From assembly GCA_038503035.1 (NCBI GenBank), contig JAVSML010024326.1, positions 310,001 through 374,000 of the forward strand: DNA of 64,000 nt. Reading direction: 5' to 3'. The stretch is from Crocodylus rhombifer (Eukaryota > Chordata > Crocodylia > Crocodylidae). The notes below the pieces were generated by a model. It saw nothing but the letters and a program-made list of their open reading frames with translations, was not told the DNA's origin and ran no database searches. Of this stretch, positions 13,379 through 25,523 are shown piece after piece; the stretch's first letter is position 1, and each line of letters starts with the position of its first letter. The position numbers and the translations under genes were made by a program.

Positions 13379-13874
13379 TAGGCCTGTGCAAAGCAGCTAG
13401 TATTTGCTTCAGATTTGGATTTGCAGATTCGGGGACAGTGATTCGATTCAGTGATTTGAATCACTGTCCAGAATTGATTTGGCCAAATCTGATTCAGAGA
13501 TTCAGCTGCTCCTGAATCTCTGAATCACCTAGGCTCATCCCCCCAGCCAAGCAATGGCTGCTCCACCTGCCCCAGTTCCCCAGGAGCGGGAAGGGCTGGA
13601 AGGATCCTCATGGTCCTCTCTCCCTCCCCCATCCCCTCCTCCCCTCCCCCATAACTTACCACCTTGTAGTCAGCTGCAGCTCCCTGGTACAGCCACCAGG
13701 GACTGCCCAAATCATCAAAGCTCTCTGAATCTTTTCAAAGTTCTCCAAATCTTTGAAATCAATTCAGACATTTTAATTGGCCCCCTGATTCAGTTTGGAT
13801 TCAAGGATTTGGACACTGAATTGGGCCAAATCTCCTCCAAATCAAATCACCACCTGAAGCTTCGCACAGCCCTA
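13379..13874. mobile_element. non-autonomous hAT element (496 bp) with 8-bp TSD
   Basis: The left end TAGGCCTGTGCAAAGC and right end GCTTCGCACAGCCCTA are inverted repeats (14 of 16 match). They are flanked by ATGGCTTC (13371-13378) and ATGGCTGC (13875-13882), an 8-bp target-site duplication with one mismatch, as expected for hAT transposons. The interior is packed with GATTC/GAATC and TTTGG words and encodes no transposase. Its ends and subterminal words resemble the right end of hAT-2 (37680-37814), so it is probably a deletion derivative or MITE of that group. Confidence 0.85.
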
Positions 13875-13978
13875 ATGGCTGCTGCCAGAAATTAATGTGG
13901 TGGGTTTCTTCATAGGCTAGTTCTAGGATCATTGAAACTAAGCAAAACCAACCAAAAGTCAATATTTTAGGTATGGCC

Positions 13979-14980
13979 TGTGGCAGAAGGCCACCTCTGT
14001 CTCGCCCCAAAAACTCTGCTCTGTGACAATTTGGTTAATATGGGCCCTGCAGAGGGCAGACGTCCCATTGCTTTAGGTAACCTGAGTTGAATACATTCCT
14101 GAGGGAGGGGAGAAACCTGCTCCCTCTGCCTACATGACTGGCATCACATACCTTGGTCAGGGGCTTACATTCCCTATTGTTCTAAGCAATGCCAACCTGA
14201 CTGGGAGGGGGCTAGAGACCCTGCCAGTCTGCCCAGCAACCAGTGATGCATTTTGAATTGGTTTGCTGGCAACCAAAATGTGCTGGTCTCCATTGGACCA
14301 GGTAAATGAGGTCACAAGGACTATATAAGTTAAGAAGTGCCCAGGAGGAGGGGCAGTAGCCATGATGAAAACAGAGAGAGAAGCTGGACCTTCTTAAACT
14401 TGCTCTTTCTCTTGAAACTCAAGATCCATGAACTGCGTGCCTCCAGAAGGAATCTCCATCTGCCTCTGGATGATACATTTGAGTAAGCTACCTGAGATTC
14501 AACTAGATATATAGCTTTCAGTAACTCAGATGTGCAGTCAAACACTACTCAGCCACCCTGTTTGCTCTATGGGATTTCTCTGATATTGCTCTACCCTGTA
14601 CTCTGTACCCTATTCCACACCTAGTCCTTGTAACCAATAAAGTTCTCCTTTGTACCTAGCACAGGAGACTTATTGGGAGGGGGGCTAGATTAGTTCCCTT
14701 GGTTTGGCTGATTAAGGGAGACTACTATTTGTGTTTCAGTCTGGGGGAAGCACCCCAAATTCTTGAAGTGGGTCAAGTACCCTCAAGGACTACTAGGCCT
14801 GTGTTTCCCAGGGGGCACAGAGCCAGGATCAAGCACTACCCCTAGGCTAGAGGGTATGCTTCAGGAAGAGGGTCAACCAGATGTGAGGCACCCCCAGGGA
14901 GTCACCCAGAGCCTGGAAGGTGGTCAGGCACAGTGAGGTGGGTGGCTCAGCACAGAAGCACCCCCTACTGGTCCACCAGA
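13979..14980 (+). mobile_element. LTR copy 1 (about 1.0 kb, plus orientation)
   Basis: Homologous along its length to the LTRs at 26467-27414 and, inverted, 53927-54874. It begins TGTGGCAGAAGG and ends near GGTCCACCAGA. Promoter-type signals are visible: TATATAAG at 14323-14330 and the polyadenylation signal AATAAA at 14636-14641, so R would span roughly 14350-14660. The 5-bp flanks are TGGCC and GAGCC, which do not match well, unlike copies 2 and 3. Either the copy is older or its right end is rearranged. No PBS, gag or pol follows. Confidence 0.8.
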
Positions 14981-16384
14981 GAGCCAGCCCTACAGGGGAG
15001 AATTGGGGTTACCACCCCAGGCCCTGCACTTTGGGGGCCCCTGCAGTGCTGGGCACAGCAGCCATGGCAACTCTGTGCTGTTGCCAGCTTCACATCCAGC
15101 TGCTTAGCACCCCTGCCACCGAATCCGGTGCTGATTCCAGCCTCTCAGCATCACCCCACCCTGCTGCCAAATCCATGGCCAGCTTCATGGTCAGCCAGGG
15201 GCACGGCGCTGCACAGGCTGATTTGCCCTGGGCCCCACACCCTGCTCAGGTCATCTCTGATTTTAGGTATAGACATCTGTACCATCTTAACAGGATACTT
15301 AAAATAACCAAAACATGTTCTCCACCAGTCAAAAGGCAATCAGTATTTCTCCTGCTTCAGACTGCCACAACCTGGCACTTTGGCTGCGGGTGTATACGGC
15401 ACTCTTTGAGGAACAAGGCTGCTGTTTACAACTTGTTTACTTAAGGTAACCTGAGCTGACTACATTCCTGAAGGAGCAGGGAAACCTGCTCACCACCGGC
15501 AGCTTGTTTCTCCTTTGAAGCTTGTGTAAACTTGTTTCTCCATTGAATCTAACTGGGCTTCCTTAAGAGCTGCAAAAGTTCTAAATATTTATATTTGGCT
15601 TCTCTCAATAATGATAATTTATTCTTACAGTGTTATTTCAGCCAAAGGCATCAGAGTATAAACCCTCTATTGAAATCCTTCAAGATCCATATGGTGAAGC
15701 AATAAACTATGGGTAGAGTCCAATTCTGCTGGGTGGGCATGCTAAGTGTAGAAATTCCTACATTTCAGGTATGTGGCCAAAATGTAGGCACCATTCCAAT
15801 TCCCCTCAGGTGCAAATAAGTCCTCTTGTTGTAAGAGTAGGGAGATGTATGCACATCTACAAAGGTAATAGGAGAGGAGCATAGAGACAGCTTCGGCAGC
15901 TGCAACTCACACAGGGAAGGTGCTTATAGCCAATCAGAGACTCATAGCCTAGGCACACCCAGGTGGGCCTGAGGAGAGGATGGAGGAAATGTCAGAGTTG
16001 GCTGGGAGGGTGACACACACACTCTGTCAGGGCTGTACCTCTCCAGTTAGCCTTTTTATTTGCAAAAATCTCGCTACCTAGCTTACCAATACATGTCCTG
16101 GTCCTGAGAGCTGTCCCATGTCCCAAAAATTTCTGAAAGCTGCCCCAGGATCCCAGCCTCACTGTGCACAGCCAGGTAAACTAAGTCATTCAAAACAGGA
16201 CTGGATACATGTCTGGAGTCTCAGCCAATGCTAATTAACTTTGGTCATATAGCCTGGGGATGGGTAAATCACCCTTTCCATCTACCAAGGGGTGCAATCT
16301 TCCCTACATTCTTGAGTTAACTGAGTAGCTTCACACTCCCCTGAAAGTGGCATGGATGTATACTGGCCACTGTTGGAAATGCTA
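14981..16384. other. unassigned sequence downstream of LTR copy 1
   Basis: No recognisable retroelement coding sequence. A 174-codon frame at 14920-15444 starts inside the LTR and resembles no family I know. Bases 15440-15490 repeat a short piece of the LTR (listed separately). The rest is unremarkable. Confidence 0.5.
15440..15490 (+). repeat. isolated 50-bp fragment of the LTR 1-3 family
   Basis: TTAAGGTAACCTGAGCTGAC and the following 30 bases closely match LTR copy 1 at about 14073-14127 in the same orientation, with a few substitutions. Sequence on either side is not LTR-like. It could be a remnant of a second, mostly lost LTR, or a duplicated scrap. Confidence 0.6.
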
Positions 16385-17240
16385 TCAGAACAGTACTGCT
16401 GCTGTTATGCAAGTTATTCCTGAAGAGAAGAGACAGCAGTGGTGACGTGGTGTCCCATTGTATTGTTCCAAATTCACCCCCCGAAGCTGCAAGCCATTAA
16501 AGATTTTATGGCCCACTGCATGGGGGAGCTGGTTGGGGAGGGGATCCTGTGCACCATTCCTGTCATGTGTGACTGCCTGTAGTGAGAGCTGCAGCTGTAG
16601 GTCAGTGTGGTGGGGCCAGAGATGAACCATCAAGCCTATCAAAAAAAAATGGAAGTACATAAGACAGTGAACAAAGATGACTTTCCAGTTGGGCATACTG
16701 GAATAATGGGACAGCTTTGACCAGGAGGTTTTCATGAGGCTCATGCTTCTTTACCTTGTGGCCTCCACAGTTACTGTGACCATGGTCAGCGGTGTCCCCA
16801 GAGGGTTGATAAATTAAAGATCTACATTGAGAAACAGAATACATGCAGCAGGTGCCTAGCAATAGTATCCCACTGCACGTGGCTACAGAGGCACAGGGCA
16901 GAGGACCCAGTATGTGTCATGGCCAGAGTAAGATTAGAATGCCCCACCAGGAGGGATGGCCCCAGGAGATGTGGTCCACAGGCACAATCCACAGCCTGGA
17001 AATCGTCCTACCAACCCCCATCTACGATATTCCTGGTCCTGAGCCCCTGTACCAGGAGAGCAGCAGTGCCTCTTGCTCCACAGTGCCAAGGGAAAGACAC
17101 ATCTACTACACTGGATGGTGATTGGGCACAGCCTGGAGTATCTAGTTCAGGAGCCTTCAGAATAAACATTTTTTTGCTTTCACTTCACAGCCACCAAGTT
17201 AGCTCAGAGGAACACAACCCTGAGGCACCCAGGCCAGTGA
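16385..17240. other. unrecognised GC-richer block, possibly an old mobile element
   Basis: The composition differs from the flanks. It contains open frames on both strands, the longest being 119 codons on minus (16385-16744) and 112 on plus (16919-17257). None shows a domain I can identify. Plus-strand frames are broken by frequent stops, as in an old pseudogene or transposon body. No inverted ends or target duplication were found. Confidence 0.3.
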
Positions 17241-19389
17241 TTGAACTAATTTTTTAAAGACAAAGCAAAATATAAAGCGTGAGAAAATGTATGTTTTCAC
17301 TGTGGCCTGATGGGAGGAAAACAGACAGCTGGAGGACCAGGGCCAGACAGAGGCATGGGTGAACAAGGTGGCCACCTGGGGTCTGGACAGAAAAGAGCCC
17401 CGAAAATGGTAATTTATTTTATTTTTATTATCATTATCTCCAGCAAAGGGGTCACCAATACTAAAAGTTCTCCTAGAGCCAGGAAGAGTCTAGGTACAGT
17501 GCTGTGGAGGACCTTGTGGATGCTGGATTAATGACTTCAAATATGGCACTGGAAACAATGTTGTTTGGAAAGTTGTAAAGCCTTCAGAATGACAAGAGTG
17601 GGTGTTAGGCATAATTGTCTGATAAAATTGTTTGATGTATACATACACACAAGCAGAAGCAGTGACAGTTCAGGCAGAAAGTGAGCTGCAGAGCTGTTAT
17701 TTTAACTTAGGAGTCCTGCTTGCCCAGCTTTATGACATGATTCTAAGCATAACATTTTAATGTTTCTGCAAGGCACAAAAAACGGAGTTGGGGAATGAAA
17801 ACCCCAGTTTACTTAGTGGTTTGGTACCTGCAGTATTGCTGTATTAAAGAACACTAATAATGCAATGCTACACTGTTGATTCATAAAAGCATGAGACACT
17901 GAGCAATAGAACTATCTTGACACCAAAAAAACCCACAGAGTAATATTTCCCTGCTTCTTCATTTTTATCTTGATTGTATGGCTTTGTTTCATCTGATTTG
18001 TCCTGGTACAACATTGGTTACAAAGACCCCTGTAAAATGCACATTTTGTTTATGGGAGTTCATATTCCTAGGCTTTGTTTTCAGCTGCAGGGATTTCCTA
18101 GAGCGCCTGAATTGCCATTGCAAAACCTCCTAATTAAACCAGAAATATAGTGTCTTTAATATGTGTGTGTTCTTGGACTGTTCCACTTGACTGAGCATTA
18201 TCAAACGCTGTCTCTCTGTCAGTCACATTTCATTTCATCTGCATACCACTAGCCCTGGGCCTTGGTATCATTTTCTCACTGCTTTTAAGCAGAAATTTTG
18301 GGATTTCTGTAATTGTATGAATTTCCTATAGTTTTATACAATAGTAGCAGAAGTGGTGCTGCTGATTTTTAAATGTAAAAAAAAAATTCAATTTGTTATG
18401 TAAGTCTGTATTTCATTATTAAAATTAGCCCTTGGCCAAGTGTAATAGTGATTTAAGTGTGATAGCTAATACTTTACATTTCTAGCCTGTCTTTCATCTG
18501 AAGAGCCAAAGTAAATTCACTACAAAAGCCATCTTGCAGAAATGAAGCACACAGCCATGACGTAGAAATGGGATAATGTAACACTTCATTTCCTACCAAA
18601 ATGTACCCAGTTCCTTATTATAATGCACAATATGCTTTTCACCATCATAAACACTTTCTAAAGGTTTGGGAGAGGACAAAATAGCTGAAATGTCTTGGGA
18701 AACGATGTAGGTTAATGGAATGCAATAACAGGGGGATCAGGCTTTCAACCATTATAGTTAATAGGTCCTACACCATAGTGGCTTTCACAAGAAGGGTTCT
18801 ATTCAAGGCCTTTGTATTGAGGGGTGTATGTAGAACCCAATTATTGAGGGGCCTATGTGGAACTCATTTTAGGAGAAAGAATTTATATTGGGATTGGATT
18901 AGTACTCACATTTTATGACATTCCATGAGATCTTTAAGTCTGCAAGTGGGTTAAGTCAGGATGTTCTATGTTCTATGGAAACTCTGATTTAATTATTCAA
19001 AAGTATAAAATGGCTAAAGAAAAGGAAATTCAATTCTTTTCCAATGCACGTGTCTACCTCCATATGGAGCTTCACACAATAGTACCTTTAAGACATAAAT
19101 TCCTATAGTGAAACAAAGGGTAGCTATGCACAATAGCACAAAGGATTCAGAAAGAACCAATGATTCAGGCTCAGGTATACACCCCCCACACACACACACA
19201 CTCCTTCCTGGGAAATATTTCATACATGTGTCTAATTTTTAGACAACACCATTGTGCACAGATACCCTTCAACCTGTGTTTTATTTGGGGTGATAGTCTG
19301 TACCTTGTTTGAATTTTGCCTCTGAATAAATAAGAGGAAAAGTGGAAAAATAGGCCAGAAGTGCATCCTCTTTTTTTCTGATAGTCATT
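17241..19389. other. unassigned intergenic sequence
   Basis: AT-rich, with no open frame over 75 codons outside the minus-strand frame that crosses 19171-19581, which overlaps TIR element B and is not coding. A short (CA)n tract sits at about 19184-19201. Nothing else can be supported. Confidence 0.6.
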
Positions 19390-20009
19390 GGGCATGTCTA
19401 TACGTGCAATTAATGTACATGAATAAACTCGGAGCTTATTGCTCTGGAGTTTATTCATGCGCAGCACATAGAGCCCAGTTGGAGCAGCCCAGGCTGGCAG
19501 GGGACCCAGAGGGTCAGCCTGCCAGCCCAGGGCTGTTCTGACCAGGCTCCATGTGCTGTGGAGGGGCTGGCTGTGGCACAAGGGTGCTTCAGGGTAGGCT
19601 GTTCCTGCCTCAGCCAGCTGCTTTGCAGCATGTAGAGCCTGGTCAGACCAGCCCTGGGATGACAGGCTGCCCCCCCAGGTCCCCTGCCAGCCCAGGGCTG
19701 CTCTGACTGGGCTCCATGTACTGTAGAGGGGGCTGGCTGAGGTACAAGGGTGCCTCAGCTCAGGGGCTGCCTAGTGGCTAACCCCTCACTGAAGCACCCT
19801 AATTCCCCAACCACCCCTTTTACCATCTATATGTGCACTGCAGCATGCAAAACAAAGCCACTGTGGTAGCACTTGTGTTTAGCCAGACTACCCTGTGGTT
19901 GCACTCATAAGTCTATTGCAACCTAATAGGGTCCCATATGTGGATGGTGATGTTTTACTGTGGAGCTAATTAGTCAGCTCTGCAGTAAGCATCTCATGTA
20001 GATGTGCCC
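19390..20009. mobile_element. TIR element B (620 bp)
   Basis: Left end GGGCATGTCTATACGTGCAA, right end CATGTAGATGTGCCC, inverted with respect to each other and matching elements A, C, D and E. The interior contains a duplicated GC-rich segment: a phrase with CAGCCCAGGGCTG...CTCCATGTGCTGTGGAGGGG appears at about 19520-19570 and again at about 19680-19735. Flanks ATT/ACT give at best an imperfect 3-bp duplication. There is no coding capacity. Confidence 0.6.
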
Positions 20010-20903
20010 ACTGTTGCATAGAACACAGGTAATCATAAGAAAAAAAAGAAAGCAGAAATCTCTCTCTCTCTCTAATAATTTACAGTGATTTTTTTCACTG
20101 ACATCCAATGTCTTGCAAAGAAACATAGTAGCCATGCCTTGAGCTTTCAAGGCCTGTCTTGTTTCTCCTGTCGGAAGCAATTATGGCCCATTCCAACTCA
20201 GTGCTAATTTAGGCCCTCTAACTACAGTAACTGTGGTGGAAAGGGTAGCTCCTGGCTAGACTATCAACTCTGTATGTATATCCATAACATATATACACAC
20301 ACACACAAACTAGAAATGCCTTACAGAACCTGCCAACTTCACCATTCCTAACAGAGTGTACACATCTTTACTAGCATGGCACTGAAGCAAACACAATTAG
20401 GATCTCACTGAATCCATAGATAAGGCAGGTTTTAGAGAGGTTGTGTGATTTCATGCTAATAAGAAATGTTTGCTATAATTGGTGGCTGATGTACCTATAG
20501 CCCAGAGTCTGACTGCAGAAATTTGAATAAAAACATGTTCCCCTATGTTTGCATTAAACTTTAACATTTTGGCACACAATAGCTCCTTTACATGGTGTAT
20601 GGGTTTTTCACTTGACAATGAGTGAGGGTTTATGTGGGTTTCTGCAGGGTCAGTGGAGAGAAATATATATGACAAGGCATAATTTTTCTTCAGTAGCTGT
20701 TTATTACCTGCTTAGTATAAGTAACATGGATGTGCTGGGCAGTGGCATAGGATTATTATAGCTGCTCCAGAAAATGTACCTAAAGAACATGAACTTTGAG
20801 GACAGGATTAGAGCTGGTCAAAAAATTGCCAACAACGTTTATTCTGTGATTCAAAATTTGTTTTTTTTTAAAAACCGTAAGAACGTAAAAATTGCCACTT
20901 ACT
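20010..20903. other. unassigned intergenic sequence
   Basis: No gene. Short simple repeats lie at about 20059-20074 (CT)n and 20293-20306 (AC)n. Confidence 0.6.
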
Positions 20904-21746
20904 GAGCCATCTACATGTGCACATAATGCAGGATCAGTTTACTTTAGATGAAACTACTCTAAACTGTCCCAGGAATGCATCTACATATGCATGGATGCAG
21001 GACCAGATTAACTGCTTCTAGCAGCAGGCTCTTTCTGCTCCTTGCAGCCCTGCTTGAGCTCCTGCAGCAGCTAGGGGTAGCTCTAGGCTCCCCTTGGGTG
21101 CTAGACCGGAGGTTGGCATGGAGCAGGACCCAGGAGACAGCTGTCTCCTGGTAGGGGCTGGGACATTGTTCCCTGCCCTTGGGAGCTTCCTGCTGCTGGG
21201 GCAGGCTCTGCCATTGGAGCCTGGGTGGGTGCCTCTTCCCTTGCAGCAAGGAGCTCTCAGTCACCACTTTCCAATTGTGATCAGGGAGTGGGGGCAGGGA
21301 AATTCTTAAGAGTAAGATAAAAATATCACAGCCCAGGCCCTGTGACTTCCAGGCGGGGGCTCAGAGATAATAATCTCCCATCCCCTATGCCCTGATAATG
21401 ATTGGGAAGTGTGGGCTGGAACCTCCCTGTTGCCAGGGCAGGGGGACATTGTTCCTGCCCAGGCTTCAGTGACAGAGCCTGTCTCGGCAGCAGGCAGTTT
21501 CCAGGGGAAGGAAGCAATCTCCCACCCCCTGCTGCCCTGCTGACCAGAAGCACATTTGCTCCTGGTTGGCAGTCTACACATGCCATACTGTGCATCAAAA
21601 GTAAATTTGCTACTTTTATTTACAGGTAGCAAATTTGCAACTAGAGCACATTACTGCATGGTAAGCATCTGCACATGTAGACAGTGTTGCTTACTGTGCA
21701 GTAGTTAGCTCTAACCTTGAGTAAAATGTTTCATGTAGACTCACCC
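20904..21746. mobile_element. TIR element C (843 bp) with 3-bp TSD
   Basis: Left end GAGCCATCTACATGTGCAC, right end CATGTAGACTCACCC, inverted and of the same family as A, B, D and E. It is flanked by ACT at 20901-20903 and ACT at 21747-21749, a perfect 3-bp duplication. The interior shares GGGAGCTTCCTGCTGCTGGG-type GC-rich phrases with element A. Non-coding. It abuts the 3' end of the old CR1-5. Confidence 0.65.
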
Positions 21747-21749
21747 ACT

Positions 21750-22522
21750 GGGTCAGACCACAGGTCCTTCTTGCCCAGTATCTTTTGTCACATGAGGGCA
21801 GAAAGTAGATGCAGATGACCACCTGTTTCCCCCCCCACCCCACTATTTCTCTCTCACTTTTAGCTTCCAGTGCTTTTTTAGTGGTATAATTGATCAGAAA
21901 CTGGTGTATACTCATAATAGAACATAAATCTGGTGCATACAGACTGGTTTAAAAATGGCAGAACATGGTCTAAGATTTATCTTCTCCTCCTCCCTCACTC
22001 CTACCTCCTCCCCCCAAAGGTCTTTTCTGTTCACTACAACACTTACAGAAAACCACTTAACTTAAATCAATTCTGCCTTAGGTTTTTTGAATGTTTGTAT
22101 CTATCTTTAAGGTCTAGGAAGTTCTGATTCAGAGGCTGTACCCCTAACTCCCTTGCTTAATAGTTACTAATGTCCCTTTCCTCCAAGAATTTGTCCAACC
22201 CCTTTTTTTCAGTCTGGCTAAACTGTCAGCTTCCACAACATCTAGTGGCAGTGAGTTCCACAGTTCAATACACACTGTGTGAATGAATTTTTTGGCAGTT
22301 TAAAATGTATTACCTGATCATTTCACTTTGTGACCCCTAGTTCTTGTATTGTGAGAAATTATGAATAATAAAAACCTTTCTCTTCACCTTTTAGTATTTT
22401 GTAAATCCATACCATGCCCCCTCCTCAAGCTCCTCTCTTCTAAACTGAATAGGTCTAGACTCTTTAGTCTGTCCTCATATGGAAGCCCCTGCATACCACT
22501 AAACATCTTTGTTGCCCTTCTC
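21750..22522 (-). mobile_element. CR1-5 fragment a (3' end of an old antisense CR1)
   Basis: On the minus strand this is the C-terminal end of CR1 ORF2 plus the 3' UTR. The plus strand starts with the GGGTCAGACCACAGGTCC phrase and includes GTGACCCCTAGTTCTTG, both typical of the antisense CR1 3' end. Minus-strand coding remnants include LPYEDRLKSLDLFSLEERSL (near 22440-22500), the conserved region downstream of the RT. The copy is much more decayed than CR1-1. It continues at 22954 after a hAT insertion. Confidence 0.8.
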
Positions 22523-22953
22523 CATAGGTGCCAACCTTGTTTTTTTGATGGTGGGTGCTTGCAGACACAAACAAAAAACAAAACAAGTGCTTGACTTTTA
22601 ACTTGGTGCATGCCTATGCCAAAACCCTCACGTGCCAAGAAGAGTCCATCCGTTACTTCATCCCAGCTCTGCATTGTCTGTAAAGATCATATGCTTTGGT
22701 GGAGCTTTTTGATGCTTTTATCTAATAGCTGATTGAATCAGCTTCAGCTAAAAGTGCCAAAAAGCCCCACTGAAGGGCCTGATCTATATAGATGCTGAGG
22801 AGCTGGGTTGAAGTAACACACTGCTTCTTTTGGTAAAGCGTTTGTTGTTGGTGTTTCAAATGTCTGCAAGCATGACTCTGTGGGTGCTGAGCACATGCTA
22901 ATTTTTTTGGAGGGTGCTTGAGCCCTGGAGCACCCATGGAGTCAGTGCCTATA
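22523..22953. mobile_element. non-autonomous hAT-like element (431 bp) inserted in CR1-5
   Basis: The ends are CATAGGTGCCAAC and GTCAGTGCCTATA, inverted with only transition differences. Flanks CCCTTCTC (22515-22522) and CTCTTCTC (22954-22961) form an 8-bp duplication with one mismatch. Removing the insert makes the CR1 sequence continuous across the site. There is no coding capacity. The ends differ from the TAGGGCTGTG group, so this is a separate hAT family. Confidence 0.8.
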
Positions 22954-23592
22954 CTCTTCTCTGTACCTTATGTAGTTGTTCTATACCCTTTTTGAGGTGT
23001 GGAGACAAGAACTGAGCACAGCATTCAAGGTGTGGCTGCAGCATGGATGTATAAAGGAGCAAAATGATACCTTCAGTTGTGTTTACCATTCCCTCCTTAA
23101 CAATCCCTAACATTTTGTTTGCTTTTTTGTTTGCCTTTGCTGAGCCCTGAGCTGATGTTTTTAGCAAACTGCTCCCAATGACTGCCAAATCTTTCCTGTG
23201 TGGTAACCGCTAATGTAGAGCCCATAGGTGTAGGTACAGTTTAGGTTATTTTTGCCCAGATGCATCACTTTACACTTATCTATACATATTGCATCTGCCA
23301 CTTAGTTGCCCATTTGCTCAGTCCTGCCAGATCCTTTTGTAGTTCCTCACAGTCTACCATAGTCTTTACCATTATGAATAATTTTGTATTATCTGCAGAA
23401 TTGGCCAACCCCTTTCCCAGATCATTTATGAATATGGTAAACAGCACTTGTCCCAATACAGATCCCTGAGGGACCCTGATTTTTACTTCTTTCCATCCTT
23501 AAAACTGATCATTTATACTCAACTCTTGGTTTTCTATGTTTAAGTCAATTTCTAATCTACAAGGGTGGACATTCCTGTGACTACCTAATGTA
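22954..23592 (-). mobile_element. CR1-5 fragment b (RT C-terminal region)
   Basis: Continuation of the antisense CR1. The minus-strand frame 22949-23188 reads SAKANKKANKMLGIVKEGM, then LQPHLECCAQFLSPHLKKG, the conserved region after the RT catalytic core. Further up, the RT core is recognisable on minus but broken. It is interrupted at 23592/23593 by hAT-1; the last 8 bases (23585-23592) are one copy of the hAT-1 TSD. Confidence 0.8.
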
Positions 23593-23815
23593 TAGGGCTG
23601 TGTGAAACAGCAAAATTTCTTTTTTACTTCTGTTGTGCCATTTTGATGGGACAGTGTTTCATTTTGAGTTTCATTTCATTTCAAAAGCACTGTTCCATTT
23701 CATTTTGTCGAAACTGTTTCTCTGTTTTGACACTGTTTCCACATTTCGCCCATAGGCTATAATGGGGAAGCATGAAAATGCCTATAACTTAGTCATTTTC
23801 TGGCAGCTTTGGATT

Positions 23816-24402
23816 AAAACAGCAAGGATTGTAGCCCTTTATGAAGGCATAAAGCCTGCCAAGCATCAAAGAGATAGGTACAGGGGTTTCTGGGAAACTG
23901 CACCTCAAAGTCTTGAAAGCAAAACTTGTGTCACTTGTAAGTGTGAAGGAACAGGGGGGTGAAAACAGAAGGCATGGTAGCCCTTGATGAAGCAACAAAG
24001 CTTGCCAAGTTTCAAGAAGATAGGTGCAGGGGTTCCTGGGAAACTGCACCTCAAGCTGCCGACAAACAAAACATGATGTGTCACTCTGTGTGTGTTAAGG
24101 TGCAGTGAGGTCAAAACTGCAGATGTGATAGCCCCTGCTGAGACCATAAAGCCTGTCAGGTTTCAAGGAGATATGTGCGTGGGTTTCTGGGAAACTACAC
24201 CTCAACCAGTTGACAAGCAAAACTCATGCCACATGTATGTGTTAAGGCATAGCAGGGTGAAAACTGCAGGCATGGTAACCCCTGCTGAGGCCATGAAGTC
24301 TGCCAGGTGTCAATGAGATAGGTGCAGTGGTTTCTGGGAGATTGCACTTCAAGCTGCTGACAAGCAAAACTCATGATACGGGTGACTATGTGTGTGTTAA
24401 CG
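23816..24402. repeat. minisatellite, four units of about 146-151 bp
   Basis: Four diverged units start near 23816, 23962, 24113 and 24260. Each runs AAAAC-GCA..ATGGTAGCCC, then AAGCCTGCCAG-TTTCAA-GAGATAGGTGCAG, then TTTCTGGGAAACTGCACCTCAA, then GACAAGCAAAACTCATG. The equivalent place in hAT-2 (37480-37580, antisense) has about one recognisable unit, so the array expanded or contracted after the copies diverged. The units are too long and too diverged to be a CRISPR array. Confidence 0.85.
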
Positions 24403-25523
24403 TACCCTCACTGGTGCTGGGGCCTCTACATGACACAGTAGTGCACCCCAGTGAGGACTCATCCTTTCCTACAGCCTGAGTCTGGTCCACCACTTTAAAT
24501 AACAGCAGGTAATAGTAACTTAATGAGCAGCATAGTAGCACCAGCAGCATGTCAGGCCATCAAACTGTCACCGAGCCTTTCTTTCCTCTCCTGCAGCAGC
24601 TTCTTCTACAGCAGCTGGCAGAGAACTCTCCCTGCCAACCCCAGCCCTGGGGCTTATACCAGATTAGATTGAACCAAACAACCTTGCCTGCCAGTGCCAT
24701 GTCCTTAGACCAACACCCCTAGCACCTGTCCCCGGTCAGCTCACCAGAAGGACTCAGGCCCCTGGGCATGAACCACCTTTCACAGATAAGCCTATGAACT
24801 GCACTTCATCAACCTCCTAGGTACAGAAACTCATGGACTCAATGTAGACACTGGAATTCTGACACACTACAACCTGCCAGACATCTGACTCCCCAGGTAC
24901 CTCTCCACTTTCACCTGTGCTGCTACATCCCCTTACCCCACCCCCATCATTACCCCATCATGTACCTCCCCCCTGACACCTCCATCTCCAGTTTCACTGA
25001 CTGGCTTTCTTGCCTGCATTCCATGTCAGCCTCTGGTTTATTTACTATTCTTTCCATCCAGGAACAGCACACACATCAACTGCAGGTATTTCCTCAGCCT
25101 GAAAAAGAGGTTTTCAACCCAAAAGTTGGCATCCCAGGCAGCTAAGCTGAGCTCACCTGGAGCCTCACAACTGCACTGCAACCAGCAAGCCTCAGGCCTG
25201 TCAAAGACGTGACAGGTCTGGGTTTTTCCCAGCCAGGACCGTGTGCATGTGTGTGGTGGCTGGAGGTTACCTGCCTTTCACCAGGGAGATCCTTGATTCT
25301 GGCATTTCTTGGGGCTTCTGTGCTACCAGCAGTCCCAACAGGCCTCCTAACCATGGCAGAGTGCAGTTTCAGTAGTCATGCCCAGGACCTGGGGCCTCAT
25401 CCTTCCTCAAAGCCCCAGCTCATACCTCTAGGTTTGTCCTGGCATGGGAGCTCAGCAGGGACATGTTCTTCCCCTGTTGGCTGGTGATGCAGCAAGTTTC
25501 CCCCCAGCTTTGAGAGCAGGGCA
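24403..25523 (-). other. hAT-1 3' non-coding region
   Basis: Sequence between the minisatellite and the transposase C-terminus. Much of it (about 25000-25500) is the reverse complement of hAT-2 at about 36600-37130; for example, both carry the GCCTCACAACTGCACTGCAACCAGC segment in opposite orientations. That identifies it as element body. Open frames here on either strand have no recognisable product. Confidence 0.6.

Noticed and set aside
14920..15444. A 174-codon plus-strand frame
   Set aside because: It begins inside LTR copy 1 and runs into unassigned sequence. No gag, protease or other retroelement motif is present.
23816..24402. A CRISPR-like array
   Set aside because: Units of about 146 bp are contiguous and diverged, with no constant short repeat or unique spacers, and the host is a vertebrate.
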